Source: Lachnospiraceae bacterium
Lineage (GTDB): Bacteria; Bacillota; Clostridia; Lachnospirales; Lachnospiraceae
Assembly (NCBI GenBank): GCA_902363835.1
Contig: CABJBM010000017.1
Location: 62,001 to 126,000, forward strand
DNA: 64,000 bases
Reading direction: 5' to 3'
Part shown: piece after piece, positions 1 to 8,765 of the stretch
Numbering within the stretch: position 1 is the stretch's first letter
Layout of the letters: each line of letters starts with the position of its first letter
Notes under the pieces: model-generated
What the model was told of the DNA's origin: nothing
Databases searched by the model: none
What the model saw: the letters and a program-made list of their open reading frames with translations, nothing else
Position numbers and translations under genes: made by a program

Positions 1-340
1 AAAGAAGTTTTCTTTCCACCTCATTCATAGAAATACAGATTACCTTCCCATAAGTAGGAGAGCCCTTTCTCAAATCCACTGAGTAATTATCCCATTCCCC
101 GCAGAGACAGTAATATAACTTACACTGGGTATAGGGAGGTCTTTGATAATGAAATCCGCGGATAACATTTTTATGAAGGTTGGTCGTAATCATGGTTTCA
201 CCAAAATCACATTTAAGCCCTTTTTCCAGGAATGTTTCCTTATGAAACGTCTTCATATTGCTCCCTCTTTCATCCTGATGGTAATGAGGTTTTACAATAT
301 AAAGTCCTGAAATCTGAGTTTCTTCAAATGTAAATGCCAT
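1..340 (-). CDS. RmlC-type sugar 3,5-epimerase (partial, runs off the left edge)
   Basis: The reading frame opens at the ATG at 340, preceded by a GGAGGG ribosome site that overlaps the end of the radical SAM gene, and stays open to base 1; about 113 residues are visible. They include the RmlC-family signatures HQDERGS near residue 21, RGFHYQRPP near residue 60 and VDLRKGSPTYG near residue 88. RmlC enzymes epimerise C3 and C5 of a nucleotide-linked 4-keto sugar (dTDP-4-keto-6-deoxyglucose, or GDP-4-keto-heptoses in some bacteria). The gene starts 2 bases after the radical SAM gene, so the two are almost certainly co-transcribed and probably translationally coupled. The family is clear; the substrate is not. 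The heptose-like enzyme upstream makes a heptose epimerase a reasonable alternative to rhamnose synthesis. Confidence 0.85.
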   Translation of the reverse strand, partial: MAFTFEETQISGLYIVKPHYHQDERGSNMKTFHKETFLEKGLKCDFGETMITTNLHKNVIRGFHYQRPPYTQCKLYYCLCGEWDNYSVDLRKGSPTYGKVICISMNEVERKLL

Positions 341-342
341 AA

Positions 343-1446
343 TTATCCCTCCCATTTCGGTGCAAAATCATTTCCGGTCTGAATAAATGCACTTTTCTTA
401 TTCCAATTAGCAAAAGAGGCCTGATAGCAATTCTTACATGGCAAATCCATATCAGATCCATTTACCCGTTTACGAAAATCCTGATACTCTTCTGAGTTCC
501 ACATTTCATCAAAAGAGGCATATTTACTAATATGAAATAACTTTCTGGAAGTGGACATACAGGAGCGTACATATCCATCTGATCCAAGGAAAAAATCACG
601 CCATCCGGTATAGCATTCCTTATGTAGAAAATCACCAGCAGAATCCTCTCCCTGAATACACGGCAGCTTTACTTCGATTCCTAATTCTTCTCCAAGCTTT
701 TCTGCTTCTGCAAAGATTTCCTGAAGTTCCTGCTGTTTTCCATACAGACTTTCGTCCACCATTCTTTCATCAAATGCTGTTAAATAAACTCCTTTTACTT
801 CCTGAAGTCCAAGTTCATGACCTAAACGGACATATTGGGGAAATTCCCTGAAATTGCTCTCCATCATGGTCATTACAATACTTAAATAAGGATAATCTAC
901 CCCTCTTCTTCTCTTTTCTTCTGAAATATCTTTTAATGCACTGGTAATGGAGTCAAAGTCTGCTCCTGCACGGATTTGGTTATTTGTTTCCGCACAAGCC
1001 CCATCCAGACTAATAGTCAGCAACTCCACCTCATTGTTAAATATATCCTCTTTTAATTCTTTCAGCCTTGTACCATTGGTACAGAAAAACTTTCTCAGAC
1101 TATGCTCCTTCGCCCATTTAAGAAAATCACTAAATTGGGGATGCAATGTGGGTTCTCCCCAACCAAGCAAAGTCACTTCTTCAATTTTCTCCGCCGCCGG
1201 CTCTAATAGCTGAAGCCACTCCTTGTTAAATAATGTAGGCTTAAATTCTACAGAACTGCGCCCACACATTTTGCAATGAATGTTGCAGGCACTTGTCATC
1301 TCCAATACAATCCGTCTGGGATAGGATTGTAACAATGTTTTACCTGAAAGCGCTTCTTCTCTGTTTATCTGGCTATTTTCTCTCTGTACTTCTGACAATT
1401 CTCCGATATCTTTTAAATCCAGTGTTTTGGCTCTGATCAAACTCAT
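343..1446 (-). CDS. Radical SAM protein with SPASM-like C-terminus
   Basis: A 367-residue protein with the radical SAM cluster motif CNIHCKMC (Cys54, Cys58, Cys61), which binds the 4Fe-4S cluster that cleaves S-adenosylmethionine. A later cysteine-rich stretch (around CYTGW, RSCMS and LPCKNC, residues 277-345) looks like a SPASM domain carrying auxiliary clusters. LLGWGEPTLHP (about residues 93-103) is the glycine-rich SAM-binding segment. The start is supported by AAGGAG 8 bases upstream. It sits between a nucleotidyltransferase/phosphatase and an RmlC-type epimerase, downstream of flagellin, so modification of a nucleotide sugar or of the flagellin itself is likely. Radical SAM/SPASM genes in polysaccharide loci are usually of unassigned reaction; I do not assign one here. 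Confidence 0.85.
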   Translation of the reverse strand: MSLIRAKTLDLKDIGELSEVQRENSQINREEALSGKTLLQSYPRRIVLEMTSACNIHCKMCGRSSVEFKPTLFNKEWLQLLEPAAEKIEEVTLLGWGEPTLHPQFSDFLKWAKEHSLRKFFCTNGTRLKELKEDIFNNEVELLTISLDGACAETNNQIRAGADFDSITSALKDISEEKRRRGVDYPYLSIVMTMMESNFREFPQYVRLGHELGLQEVKGVYLTAFDERMVDESLYGKQQELQEIFAEAEKLGEELGIEVKLPCIQGEDSAGDFLHKECYTGWRDFFLGSDGYVRSCMSTSRKLFHISKYASFDEMWNSEEYQDFRKRVNGSDMDLPCKNCYQASFANWNKKSAFIQTGNDFAPKWEG

Positions 1447-1495
1447 TTTTTTCTACTCCTTCACTTACATTTTAGACTATCCGGAGTTGAAAGCG

Positions 1496-2701
1496 TCATT
1501 CGGAAACTTCCTGTAGATACTTAACAACCTGCTTTTTCAAACTATTTTCCTCTGTTACTTGCATTACCTTCCGGCAACCGGCAGCCTTTCCCGCTTCCAG
1601 ATCTCTTTCATCATCCCCAAATAAAACACAATTTGATAAATCCAGGGATAAATCCCGCTGTGCCTGAAACAATAACCCTGGCTTTGGCTTTCTGCAAAAA
1701 CAACCGTCATTCCATCCATGAGTACAGACATATATCCCATCTATCTGGATTCCTTCAAAGGACAAATCTTTCTGCATTTTTTCATGAATCTGTTTTAATG
1801 TCTCTTCTGTCAGATAACCCCTTGCAATTCCCGGCTGATTGGTAACTAAAATCAGGGTATATCCATTCTTTTTCAATAGTTTAAGTGCTTCGATGGCTCC
1901 ATCCAGCCATACAAACTGATCCGGGGAAACTATATACTCCCCTTTTGACGCCCTTACATTTAATGTGCCGTCACGATCCAAAAAAACAATTTTCTTAGGG
2001 CTAAAAAACTCTTTCGCCAAACGAATACGGTCCCAAGAGCCAACACTGTAATAACGATGTTCCACTTTAAATGCGTATAAAAGTCCACGATCTGCTAAAG
2101 GCGAATAAATGGCCTTTTCAAAATTGACATTGGAATCCGGCAGCATATTCAATACATCTTTGCGAACCAGAGCGTAACCAATATCAACCATTGAAAGACC
2201 TTCTTGGATCCTGCTTTTATCGTAGACGGTTATCTTTCCCGTTTCATCTGCACAGAGATTATTCTTTGTGTAGAAATCTCTATTGGCATAAGCGGTAATT
2301 TGTACCAATGCTTTAGAAGAAAAAAACTTCTTTTCTGCCTCCTCTAAATCCATAGGACAATAATTATCACAGTACATAAGCAAGAAATGACCTTTTATCA
2401 ATGGTTCGGCATGTTTTAATCTGGCACCGGTATCATATTCCGACGGTGTGATATCATATGTGACACGCAGCCCATACGCTGAGCCATCGCCCACAAACTC
2501 CTGTATTACCTGAGGCAGATAACCAAGAAGAAGAAGTACTTCTTTTATGCCGAATTCTTTAATTTGACGTAAAAGATAGTCCAAAAATGGGCGCCCCTCA
2601 AACTCATACATTGGCTTTGGTTTCGTATCAGTAAATGGCTGCAAACGAGTTCCATAGCCACCCGCCAATATTACAGCTTGTGAAATCATGCGTTCTTTCA
2701 A
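1496..2701 (-). CDS. Fused sugar-phosphate nucleotidyltransferase and GmhB-type HAD phosphatase
   Basis: Two enzymes in one 401-residue chain. Residues 7-232 are a nucleotidyltransferase (LAGGYGTRLQ, KPKPM, metal-binding CDN at 111-113) of the type that activates sugar 1-phosphates, close in pattern to HddC guanylyltransferases. Residues 237-400 are a HAD-IIIA phosphatase: FLDRDGTLN with nucleophile Asp242 and acid/base Asp244, TNQPGIARG, a zinc site CTH...CFCRKPKPG (Cys326, His328, Cys334, Cys336) and GDDERD. The zinc loop is typical of GmhB, which removes the 7-phosphate of heptose 1,7-bisphosphate. Together they would perform the last two steps to GDP-heptose; that substrate is inference. 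AGAGGG lies 9 bases before a TTG start; an ATG four codons later is the alternative. Confidence 0.85.
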   Translation of the reverse strand: MKERMISQAVILAGGYGTRLQPFTDTKPKPMYEFEGRPFLDYLLRQIKEFGIKEVLLLLGYLPQVIQEFVGDGSAYGLRVTYDITPSEYDTGARLKHAEPLIKGHFLLMYCDNYCPMDLEEAEKKFFSSKALVQITAYANRDFYTKNNLCADETGKITVYDKSRIQEGLSMVDIGYALVRKDVLNMLPDSNVNFEKAIYSPLADRGLLYAFKVEHRYYSVGSWDRIRLAKEFFSPKKIVFLDRDGTLNVRASKGEYIVSPDQFVWLDGAIEALKLLKKNGYTLILVTNQPGIARGYLTEETLKQIHEKMQKDLSFEGIQIDGIYVCTHGWNDGCFCRKPKPGLLFQAQRDLSLDLSNCVLFGDDERDLEAGKAAGCRKVMQVTEENSLKKQVVKYLQEVSE

Positions 2702-2723
2702 TTTTCTTGTCCCTCTATGTAAA

Positions 2724-4235
2724 TTATATTTTAGTCATGGTAAACCAAAAAGTTTCTGCCATTAACCTCTGCAGGCATTCGTCGGTTTGCATTTTCTTTT
2801 CTATACTGTTTTTAATATAAGTAATATCCGAAGTCCCTAACTGATACTGCCTCATGGTAATCCCATCAATCTGACACTGATTTTCCAATATGGCTTTTAG
2901 TGTTTCCAATGAAATGTTATACGAAAATTGAGAATTATAAATACTTCTGTCTCCCAGAATATTCAGATATTCATAAAAACTAAACGTATTATAAAGGGGA
3001 ATTATAATCTGAGCTTCTTTTTTTGCCAGGCTAAGCAAATCATTTATTATCTTTTGTGGCTCGTTATACATGTTGATAGGATGCCCCAAGACAATATAAT
3101 CATAAAAATTCTCCGGTAAATTATCACGCAAAAATTCCTGTCTGTCACAAGCTACAATATCTTCACATATGGTCTTTAAATCTGTTTGATACCTTGCATC
3201 TTGTGTAAAAGCCGACAGTTTTGCATCATAACAGCCGAACTCTCTAATTTTATTTTTTATATCCAGAATTGGGGTTCCGCATTTCACATCAATCCCTAAT
3301 ATTTTGATGTTTTTCTTTTCCCTTGTTTTCCTTATATATTTTGCAGCATCTATTATGTAGTTGTTGACATCCTCCCAAGCATCAATTTCATGATATTTTT
3401 CTTGAAAATTCTTTCTTCCGTTTTCCAAAGAGTGTTGGAAATCCTCTACCTTCTTATCTTCCAGATTTCTGTAATCATGATCGTGATAGACCCAAACATC
3501 TCCTGCCAAAACAACTTTATAACCTGACCTTCTTATGCGAAAAGATAGATCATCATCGCTATAATCATGATAAAATCCACAGTCAAAAAAAGGATAGCCA
3601 ACCGCAAGGAGTACTTCTTTTTTTAGCAATGTAAGAATCGTAACAAGGCGAAGCCTTTCCTGCCATTTAGACGGATCTGATTGATTATAATTACGGGCCT
3701 TCTCCATCATATCGTTATAATCACCAAAGTCTATTTTGACTTCCTGTAAATTGCTTACATTAGAAGAAGCTGCACAAACCATTCCTATTTTTTCATCGGA
3801 CTGAGCGCATAACAACATATTTTTAAGCCAGTTTGGAGTAACAATAACATCATTTGGGACTAGAACAAAATATCTACCTAATTCAACCACACTATTTATA
3901 GTAAGAGCAAGCTGAAGTCCCGCATTCTTCTTAATACTTATAATTCTTTTATTTTCGCATATAACACCTTTAAAGTATTCTAATGTTCCATCTGTAGAGC
4001 CATTATCAATTAAAACTAGTTGATAATCAATATTTATTGTATTTTCTATAATGCTTTCTATGCACCGTCTTGTCTTTTCCAGGCGGTTGTATGCGATCAC
4101 CATAATACTTACATAAACCCTGTTTACTTGATAATGAATATCTGACATTGACTTTCTTGCTTGGAAAAGTGTATCTCCAGATAGCTTAAACGTACCCTGA
4201 ATATTATCAATATAAGTAATTTGATTCTCTGCCAC
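2724..4235 (-). CDS. GT2 glycosyltransferase with methyltransferase-like C-terminus
   Basis: The first ~260 residues are a family 2 glycosyltransferase: VSIMVIAYNRLEKTRRC near residue 40, LIDNGSTDGTLEYF near 75, and an acidic segment around FYHDYSDDDLSFRIRRSGY. Residues ~310-490 resemble a class I SAM-dependent methyltransferase (ILGIDVKCGTPILDI where a GxGxG motif would be, then FYDYIVLGHPINM), but the cofactor motif is degenerate, so that half may be inactive or structural. It starts at GTG with AAAGGA about 10 bases upstream, 84 bases after the GT2-FkbM gene and 22 bases before the nucleotidyltransferase, inside the run downstream of flagellin. Role inferred: adding a sugar to the flagellin glycan. 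Confidence 0.8.
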   Translation of the reverse strand: MAENQITYIDNIQGTFKLSGDTLFQARKSMSDIHYQVNRVYVSIMVIAYNRLEKTRRCIESIIENTINIDYQLVLIDNGSTDGTLEYFKGVICENKRIISIKKNAGLQLALTINSVVELGRYFVLVPNDVIVTPNWLKNMLLCAQSDEKIGMVCAASSNVSNLQEVKIDFGDYNDMMEKARNYNQSDPSKWQERLRLVTILTLLKKEVLLAVGYPFFDCGFYHDYSDDDLSFRIRRSGYKVVLAGDVWVYHDHDYRNLEDKKVEDFQHSLENGRKNFQEKYHEIDAWEDVNNYIIDAAKYIRKTREKKNIKILGIDVKCGTPILDIKNKIREFGCYDAKLSAFTQDARYQTDLKTICEDIVACDRQEFLRDNLPENFYDYIVLGHPINMYNEPQKIINDLLSLAKKEAQIIIPLYNTFSFYEYLNILGDRSIYNSQFSYNISLETLKAILENQCQIDGITMRQYQLGTSDITYIKNSIEKKMQTDECLQRLMAETFWFTMTKI

Positions 4236-4319
4236 GTTTTCTATTTCCTTTCATTTTCACAATATACAATATAAATACTGTTTGATACTCCCAGAGAACA
4301 ACAAACTTCAAGCATGATA

Positions 4320-6635
4320 TTAAATTGCATATAACACAAAATTTGTCGGAATCAAATCTCCCCCATAATAGCGCAAATAGAATTTATAATCAGGATTCAT
4401 TTCCGCCACTATTTTAGGTATCTGTATCACATCCTCAAAGTTGTGATATAGTGCAACGATTAAATTAGGACTTTCCAATTTTATATGATTTTCTGCTCCC
4501 GCCAAAACCTGGTCTTCACATCCATTGACGTCAATTTTCAAAATATTGATTGTTTCAGTCATATCCAAGTCAAGAGATTCGGTCCTAACTGGTATATTCC
4601 CCTTATCAGAGGAAATATAGGCCATAATGGGATCATCGTCGCTTGTATTAAGAAACTTTTCCCCTTGAACTGAATCAAGCCCTATTGGTCGTACCCGAAC
4701 GTTTTCAAATCCCTTGAAATTCTCTTCCAGCTTTCTCACTGAAACCTCATTGGGTTCATAGCAGATGATCTCCCTGTAGTCTTTCCCATAGGTTTTGATA
4801 TAATTAAGGCTGGTATCTCCAAAATAAGCACCGGCATCCACAAAAACCTTTCCTCTCCCTTCTGGGATAAGGTCCAGATCATAATAATCATCCTGTGTTT
4901 TTTTTACCCGAGAAAGCCTGTCTGTATCTAAAAAGATCCAGTTTTTCAAAATTGCTGTAAGCACCTTTTTTGACTGGTAATCCGACAGCTTCTGATAAAA
5001 CCATAAAAGGTCCTTCCTGTTATTTTTCACACAGGCAATTCTTCTCTCCAATGGTTTGTAATCATTTTCTTCCGGTTTTATTTGTCCCCAAAGTTGGAAA
5101 CGAGAAAAGTTTTCCACGTAAGCATCTACTACTCCACCGCCGTAAGTCTTGTTTAAATCAAAAAGCCTGCTTTGGAAAAGGTCTATCATTTCAGAAATTT
5201 CTTTTGAACCAACCTCTTTTATAAAATCCAAATACTCCTGATCCAATTTATTCTTGCATTCAAACCCAGGAAACTCTTCGTTGCCCCCTTCCTCTAAACT
5301 AGAATAAGCCGGTGACTGATTCTGGCTTAAAAGTTCCTTTTCTTCCGAAGACAGCAGATCATAAATCCGCCCTTCTAAAGCAGAAAAATAAGATAGCTTA
5401 GAGGCTTTTAACAAGAAAAAGCGGTCCTTTGCAGAAGAAAGATTATAAAGCTTAGATAAAAATCCAAAGGTAGCGTGAGCTGATTCCTCTTCCCCTGCCT
5501 CCTTTTTTAAAAGGAGCAGAATATCTTTTAACACAGCTTCCTGATAAGGATCCGCCCTTAATGCCAGAACCCCGTACCGAATCATATCCGAAGGCTGACC
5601 CAGTTTTTTATAGGACAGGAAAACTTTCTGGTATACATTGGGGAGGTCCCCCGTAATAGTCAGGTTGCTGATTATTCGGCGCTGATCCAGAAATGAAAGT
5701 GCCAGTTCCAGATAAAACCGTCCCTTCTCATCTTCTCCCTGCTGGTAAAACCAGAATCCCAGCCAATATTCCAGATCCGGGGAAGTACATCCATGATCTT
5801 TGGCCTTTTGATAAATGAAGAGAATTTCTTTCTCCCCTTCCCACCGGATGATGTACTTGATCCTGAGCAGATTACAAAAGGTCGCATCTTTCCTGTCTTC
5901 CATAACAGACTCTCCCATATGCTCCATCACTCGACTGTAAGCAGACTCAGCCTCCTCAAACTTCCCCTCTGCCAAAAAGGTATCTCCCAGATAGGACCAC
6001 ATATTATAATCTTCCGGATCCCGTTTTACTTCCTGTTCCAGCAAAGAGAGATTACGGTTTATCTTTCCCGTTTCCTTATAGGCTGTAGCCGCATAACCAG
6101 TATGGTAGATAGTAAGCAGATCCGTTGCGTCAAGAGTGATAATCTTCTTACTCTCGGCATGGGAAAGCTGTTCATGAATTCGATTCTCGTAACGGATCAG
6201 CGGAGTATTCTTAAAGATCCGGCTCTGCATGGCAGTAGAAAATACTTTTCCCGTATCATCCAGGTTAGCCAGCATAGCTCTTACAATCTGAGGTCTTTCC
6301 AATGGGGAAAATTGCTTCTCAAATCCCTTTAATAAATGTGGAATCTTCTTGGCATCCTCTTCAGAAAAATACTCATCTGCATCCAGAAACGCAATCCACT
6401 CCCCTTTTGCCTGCTCCAGAGCAAAATTCTTGGCAGCAGAAAAATCATTGTTCCAAGGAAAATGAAATACTTTTGCCCCCATCTCCTCCGCGATCTGGAC
6501 AGTTTGGTCAGAGGAACCGGTATCCACAACAATTTGCTCGCAGACAATCCCCTTTCCCCAGCTCAAAGCGCGTCGGATATTCTTCTCTTCATTTTTAACA
6601 ATCATACACTGGGAAAGCCGAACTGCAGACTTCAT
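4320..6635 (-). CDS. GT2-TPR-FkbM fusion: glycosyltransferase and methyltransferase
   Basis: A 771-residue three-part protein. Residues 5-230 are a GT2 glycosyltransferase (QCMIVKNEEKNIRRAL, VVDTGSSDQT, then FLDADEYF with the DxD metal motif at 85-87). Residues ~190-400 are helical TPR-like repeats. Residues 595-771 are an FkbM-type methyltransferase (FVDAGAYFGDTS, CYEPN, ILKIDVNGCEDQVLAGA), a family that O-methylates sugars. Start supported by AGGAGG 8 bases upstream. It is the first gene after the flagellin terminator, the position held by flagellin glycosyltransferase genes in other clostridia. A chain that both transfers and methylates a sugar would fit an O-linked, O-methylated flagellin glycan; that substrate is inferred from position. 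Confidence 0.88.
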   Translation of the reverse strand: MKSAVRLSQCMIVKNEEKNIRRALSWGKGIVCEQIVVDTGSSDQTVQIAEEMGAKVFHFPWNNDFSAAKNFALEQAKGEWIAFLDADEYFSEEDAKKIPHLLKGFEKQFSPLERPQIVRAMLANLDDTGKVFSTAMQSRIFKNTPLIRYENRIHEQLSHAESKKIITLDATDLLTIYHTGYAATAYKETGKINRNLSLLEQEVKRDPEDYNMWSYLGDTFLAEGKFEEAESAYSRVMEHMGESVMEDRKDATFCNLLRIKYIIRWEGEKEILFIYQKAKDHGCTSPDLEYWLGFWFYQQGEDEKGRFYLELALSFLDQRRIISNLTITGDLPNVYQKVFLSYKKLGQPSDMIRYGVLALRADPYQEAVLKDILLLLKKEAGEEESAHATFGFLSKLYNLSSAKDRFFLLKASKLSYFSALEGRIYDLLSSEEKELLSQNQSPAYSSLEEGGNEEFPGFECKNKLDQEYLDFIKEVGSKEISEMIDLFQSRLFDLNKTYGGGVVDAYVENFSRFQLWGQIKPEENDYKPLERRIACVKNNRKDLLWFYQKLSDYQSKKVLTAILKNWIFLDTDRLSRVKKTQDDYYDLDLIPEGRGKVFVDAGAYFGDTSLNYIKTYGKDYREIICYEPNEVSVRKLEENFKGFENVRVRPIGLDSVQGEKFLNTSDDDPIMAYISSDKGNIPVRTESLDLDMTETINILKIDVNGCEDQVLAGAENHIKLESPNLIVALYHNFEDVIQIPKIVAEMNPDYKFYLRYYGGDLIPTNFVLYAI

Positions 6636-6667
6636 AGCAAAAATCCTCCTGATTTACGATAAAATGA

Positions 6668-6693
6668 CCCCCGGAAGAAAATTCTTCCGGGGG
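6668..6693 (-). terminator. Flagellin terminator hairpin
   Basis: A perfect inverted repeat, CCCCCGGAAGAA and TTCTTCCGGGGG, lies 16 bases past the flagellin stop codon. On the minus strand it is followed by a short TCATTTTATC tract rather than a long U-run, so some read-through into the glycosyltransferase genes is plausible. Confidence 0.75.
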
Positions 6694-6708
6694 AAATGAA
6701 AGAGACAA

Positions 6709-7962
6709 TTACCGTAATAACTGTAATACTCCCTGAGGAAGCTGATTTGCCTGAGCAAGCATAGCCTGGGAAGACTGCACAAGGATATTGTTCTTTGTAT
6801 AGTTCATCATTTCCTGAGCCATGTCAACGTCACGAATACGGCTCTCGGCTGCTGTCATATTCTCAGAGGTTACACCTAAGTTATTGATAGTATGCTCCAA
6901 ACGGTTCTGTAAAGCACCTAAGTCACCACGGGTGGAAGATACGGTATTAATAGCGTCCTTAATCACCTTTAAGGCAGTAGACGCACCGCTTTGAGTACTT
7001 AAGTCAACCCCGTCAATTCCCAAGGATTTAGAACTCATACTCTTGACACTTACTGTCAGCTTATTAAAGTCATCAGCCGTATCACCAATCTGCAATGTCA
7101 GACCCGTACCATCGCCTTTGGCATTAGGATCTGCCACTGGTGATGCTTTTCCTGTATATTTGCCTACAAGACCAAGTACAAGTTCATCTGCTTGATCCCC
7201 ACTGGCTGTAGCAGTAAATTCAATCTTACCCAGACCGGCCTCCGTCAAATCGATAACACCGGTATCTCCAGAACTAAGGGAACCAGTTCCAAGAGCTGTT
7301 CCATCTGATTTTTTAACTGCATCCTTAAGGTCAATAACAATATCCTTAGAAGAACCATCTTCCTTTGTAATTTTAACAACGATCTGATTCTCCTTGCCAC
7401 CTGTTGTACCATTTGCTGTAATTGCAACTGTATCACCTGATGCCAAAGATATTCCAGAAGCTTTTGTAACCACTGTGCTTCCAATCGTAGTTCCTACCGT
7501 AGGTTGGTTACCAGTACCAAGCGTAACTGTTGACTTGCCCATACTGCCATCTAACAGATTGATACCGTTATAGTTTGTACCCTGAGAAATACGGTCAATT
7601 TCATCTTTTAAAGATTTTACTTCTGACTGGATATTCTCACGGTCAACTTCATTCTTATATGTACCGTTAGCAGACTGACCAGCTAACTCAACCATACGAT
7701 TTAACATGGAGTGAACTTCTGTCAAAGCACCTTCTGCAGTCTGGATTAAAGAAATACCATCATTAGCATTCTTCTTAGCTGTTTCAAGACCTGTGATCTG
7801 TGCTCTCATCTTCTCAGAAATAGCCAGACCGGCAGCATCATCACCTGCACGGTTGATTCTGTAACCAGAAGATAATTTTTCAAGGTTCTTGCCTACTGCT
7901 GTGTTGTTATTTCCTAACTGTCTGTAAGAGTTTAAAGCTGCGATATTGTGTTGAATTCTCAT
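6709..7962 (-). CDS. hag: Flagellin
   Basis: A 417-residue flagellin, the subunit of the flagellar filament. The start MRIQHNIAALNS at 7962 follows AAGGAGG at 8 bases; an in-frame ATG 43 codons further up has no family support. Residues 1-~165 are the conserved D0/D1 helices (LEKLSSGYRINRAGDDAAGLAISEKMR is recognisable across residues 28-54) and the last ~90 the C-terminal D1/D0 (RIRDVDMAQEMM, ending QGVLQLLR). The middle ~160 residues, rich in Thr, Ser, Gly and Asp, form the variable surface domain and would present O-glycosylation sites. The gene is flanked by a structured leader and a terminator and is followed by sugar-modification genes. Confidence 0.97.
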   Translation of the reverse strand: MRIQHNIAALNSYRQLGNNNTAVGKNLEKLSSGYRINRAGDDAAGLAISEKMRAQITGLETAKKNANDGISLIQTAEGALTEVHSMLNRMVELAGQSANGTYKNEVDRENIQSEVKSLKDEIDRISQGTNYNGINLLDGSMGKSTVTLGTGNQPTVGTTIGSTVVTKASGISLASGDTVAITANGTTGGKENQIVVKITKEDGSSKDIVIDLKDAVKKSDGTALGTGSLSSGDTGVIDLTEAGLGKIEFTATASGDQADELVLGLVGKYTGKASPVADPNAKGDGTGLTLQIGDTADDFNKLTVSVKSMSSKSLGIDGVDLSTQSGASTALKVIKDAINTVSSTRGDLGALQNRLEHTINNLGVTSENMTAAESRIRDVDMAQEMMNYTKNNILVQSSQAMLAQANQLPQGVLQLLR

Positions 7963-7987
7963 AGATATTTCCTCCTTGAATGTGTTA

Positions 7988-8034
7988 CAGGGAATTCCTT
8001 TTCCCTGCCTGATATGTTTCCTAATACTAGGAAA
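7988..8034 (-). promoter_or_regulatory. Two hairpins in the flagellin leader, one CsrA-site-like
   Basis: Two perfect 7-bp hairpins sit just upstream of the flagellin ribosome site. The proximal one (7988-8007) reads on the minus strand CAGGGAA-AAGGAA-TTCCCTG, with GGA exposed in the loop and the AGGAGG site 9 bases further on. The distal one (8017-8034) is TTTCCTA-GTAT-TAGGAAA. CsrA binds GGA in hairpin loops, and hag mRNA of Bacillus subtilis is a known CsrA target with one site at the ribosome site and one upstream. That this leader is CsrA-controlled is inference; no csrA or fliW lies in the window. Confidence 0.5.
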
Positions 8035-8430
8035 ATAAGTAAATAATATTGGCGGAATCCTGCGGGGTACCAGCCGCATTCGTGATTCCAAACTTTTGAC
8101 ACTTGTGTCTTTCGGAAGCGTACCAACATAATATTCTGATGAATTTAACTATGTATTTATGTATCTTCCTTTCATGTACATTATCGTATCAAAAGAAAGA
8201 AAAGATAAGTCTTTTTTTTAATATTTTAAAATATTTTGTCGTATCAATGACTTTCTAGAAATCATTGTTATATTGCCTTATATCTCTCCTGATTTTTAAT
8301 CACTTTTGTGACTGTATCGTATAACAATAATTTAGGAGTCATTATAATTATCATATCAGCCTGCCGGCAGCCGGAAGAGAACGAATTACCATATCATTGT
8401 CTGCAAAAATTTTATACGTCGACAGATAGT
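8035..8430. other. AT-rich intergenic region upstream of flagellin
   Basis: No gene seen. The stretch 8161-8300 is very AT-rich and holds two near-identical boxes, TTATCGTATCA at 8181 and TTGTCGTATCA at 8236. On the minus strand the first reads TGATACGATAA, resembling the CGATAA part of a sigma-28 (flagellar) -10 element, but no TAAA box sits 15 bases upstream, so the promoter is only a candidate. Confidence 0.3.
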
Positions 8431-8459
8431 AAAAAGGAGATATGCTTTCCCATATCCCC
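8431..8459 (-). terminator. Terminator of the YjfB-like gene
   Basis: On the minus strand GGGGATATG pairs with CATATCTCC (one G-U pair) around a short loop and is followed directly by TTTTT, 13 bases past the stop codon. Confidence 0.7.
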
Positions 8460-8472
8460 TCTCCCACTAAAT

Positions 8473-8664
8473 CTAAGCTCTTACATCCACAATCTGCCCA
8501 ATCCCATCTACAGGCACTTGTTTTGGGGCCGCAGCCTCCGCCATCTTGAGCAATCCATCAGCAGCAACTTCCTGTGAAGCCATAGCCTTCTTTGCAACGC
8601 TGATTCCCGCACTTTGCTGTACTCTTGCAAGGCTTATTTCCATGCTCATTGCACCAATATCCAT
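8473..8664 (-). CDS. yjfB: YjfB-like putative motility protein
   Basis: A 63-residue protein beginning MDIGAMSMEISLARVQQSAG, the pattern of the small YjfB family found next to flagellar genes in Firmicutes. It has no signal peptide or membrane segment and is rich in Ala, Met and Gln, suggesting a short helical protein. The start is the family start; AAAGGGG lies about 10 bases upstream. Its biochemical role is unknown. Position upstream of flagellin and its own terminator suggest a single-gene transcript co-regulated with motility. Confidence 0.75.
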   Translation of the reverse strand: MDIGAMSMEISLARVQQSAGISVAKKAMASQEVAADGLLKMAEAAAPKQVPVDGIGQIVDVRA

Positions 8665-8765
8665 TCCTCACATTCCCCTTTCATGTAATACCCGTCACCT
8701 TGATTCCTGTTTCATTTAAATCCTTATATAACTATATCGGCCAACTTCTACTCCAGGATAACCAA

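Noticed and set aside
7963..8091. N-terminal extension of flagellin in the open frame
   Set aside because: The extra 43 residues do not match flagellin, and the real start has a perfect ribosome site.
8181..8215. Sigma-28 flagellar promoter upstream of flagellin
   Set aside because: The -10-like TACGATAA is present but no TAAA box lies 15 bases upstream, so it is listed only within the intergenic entry.
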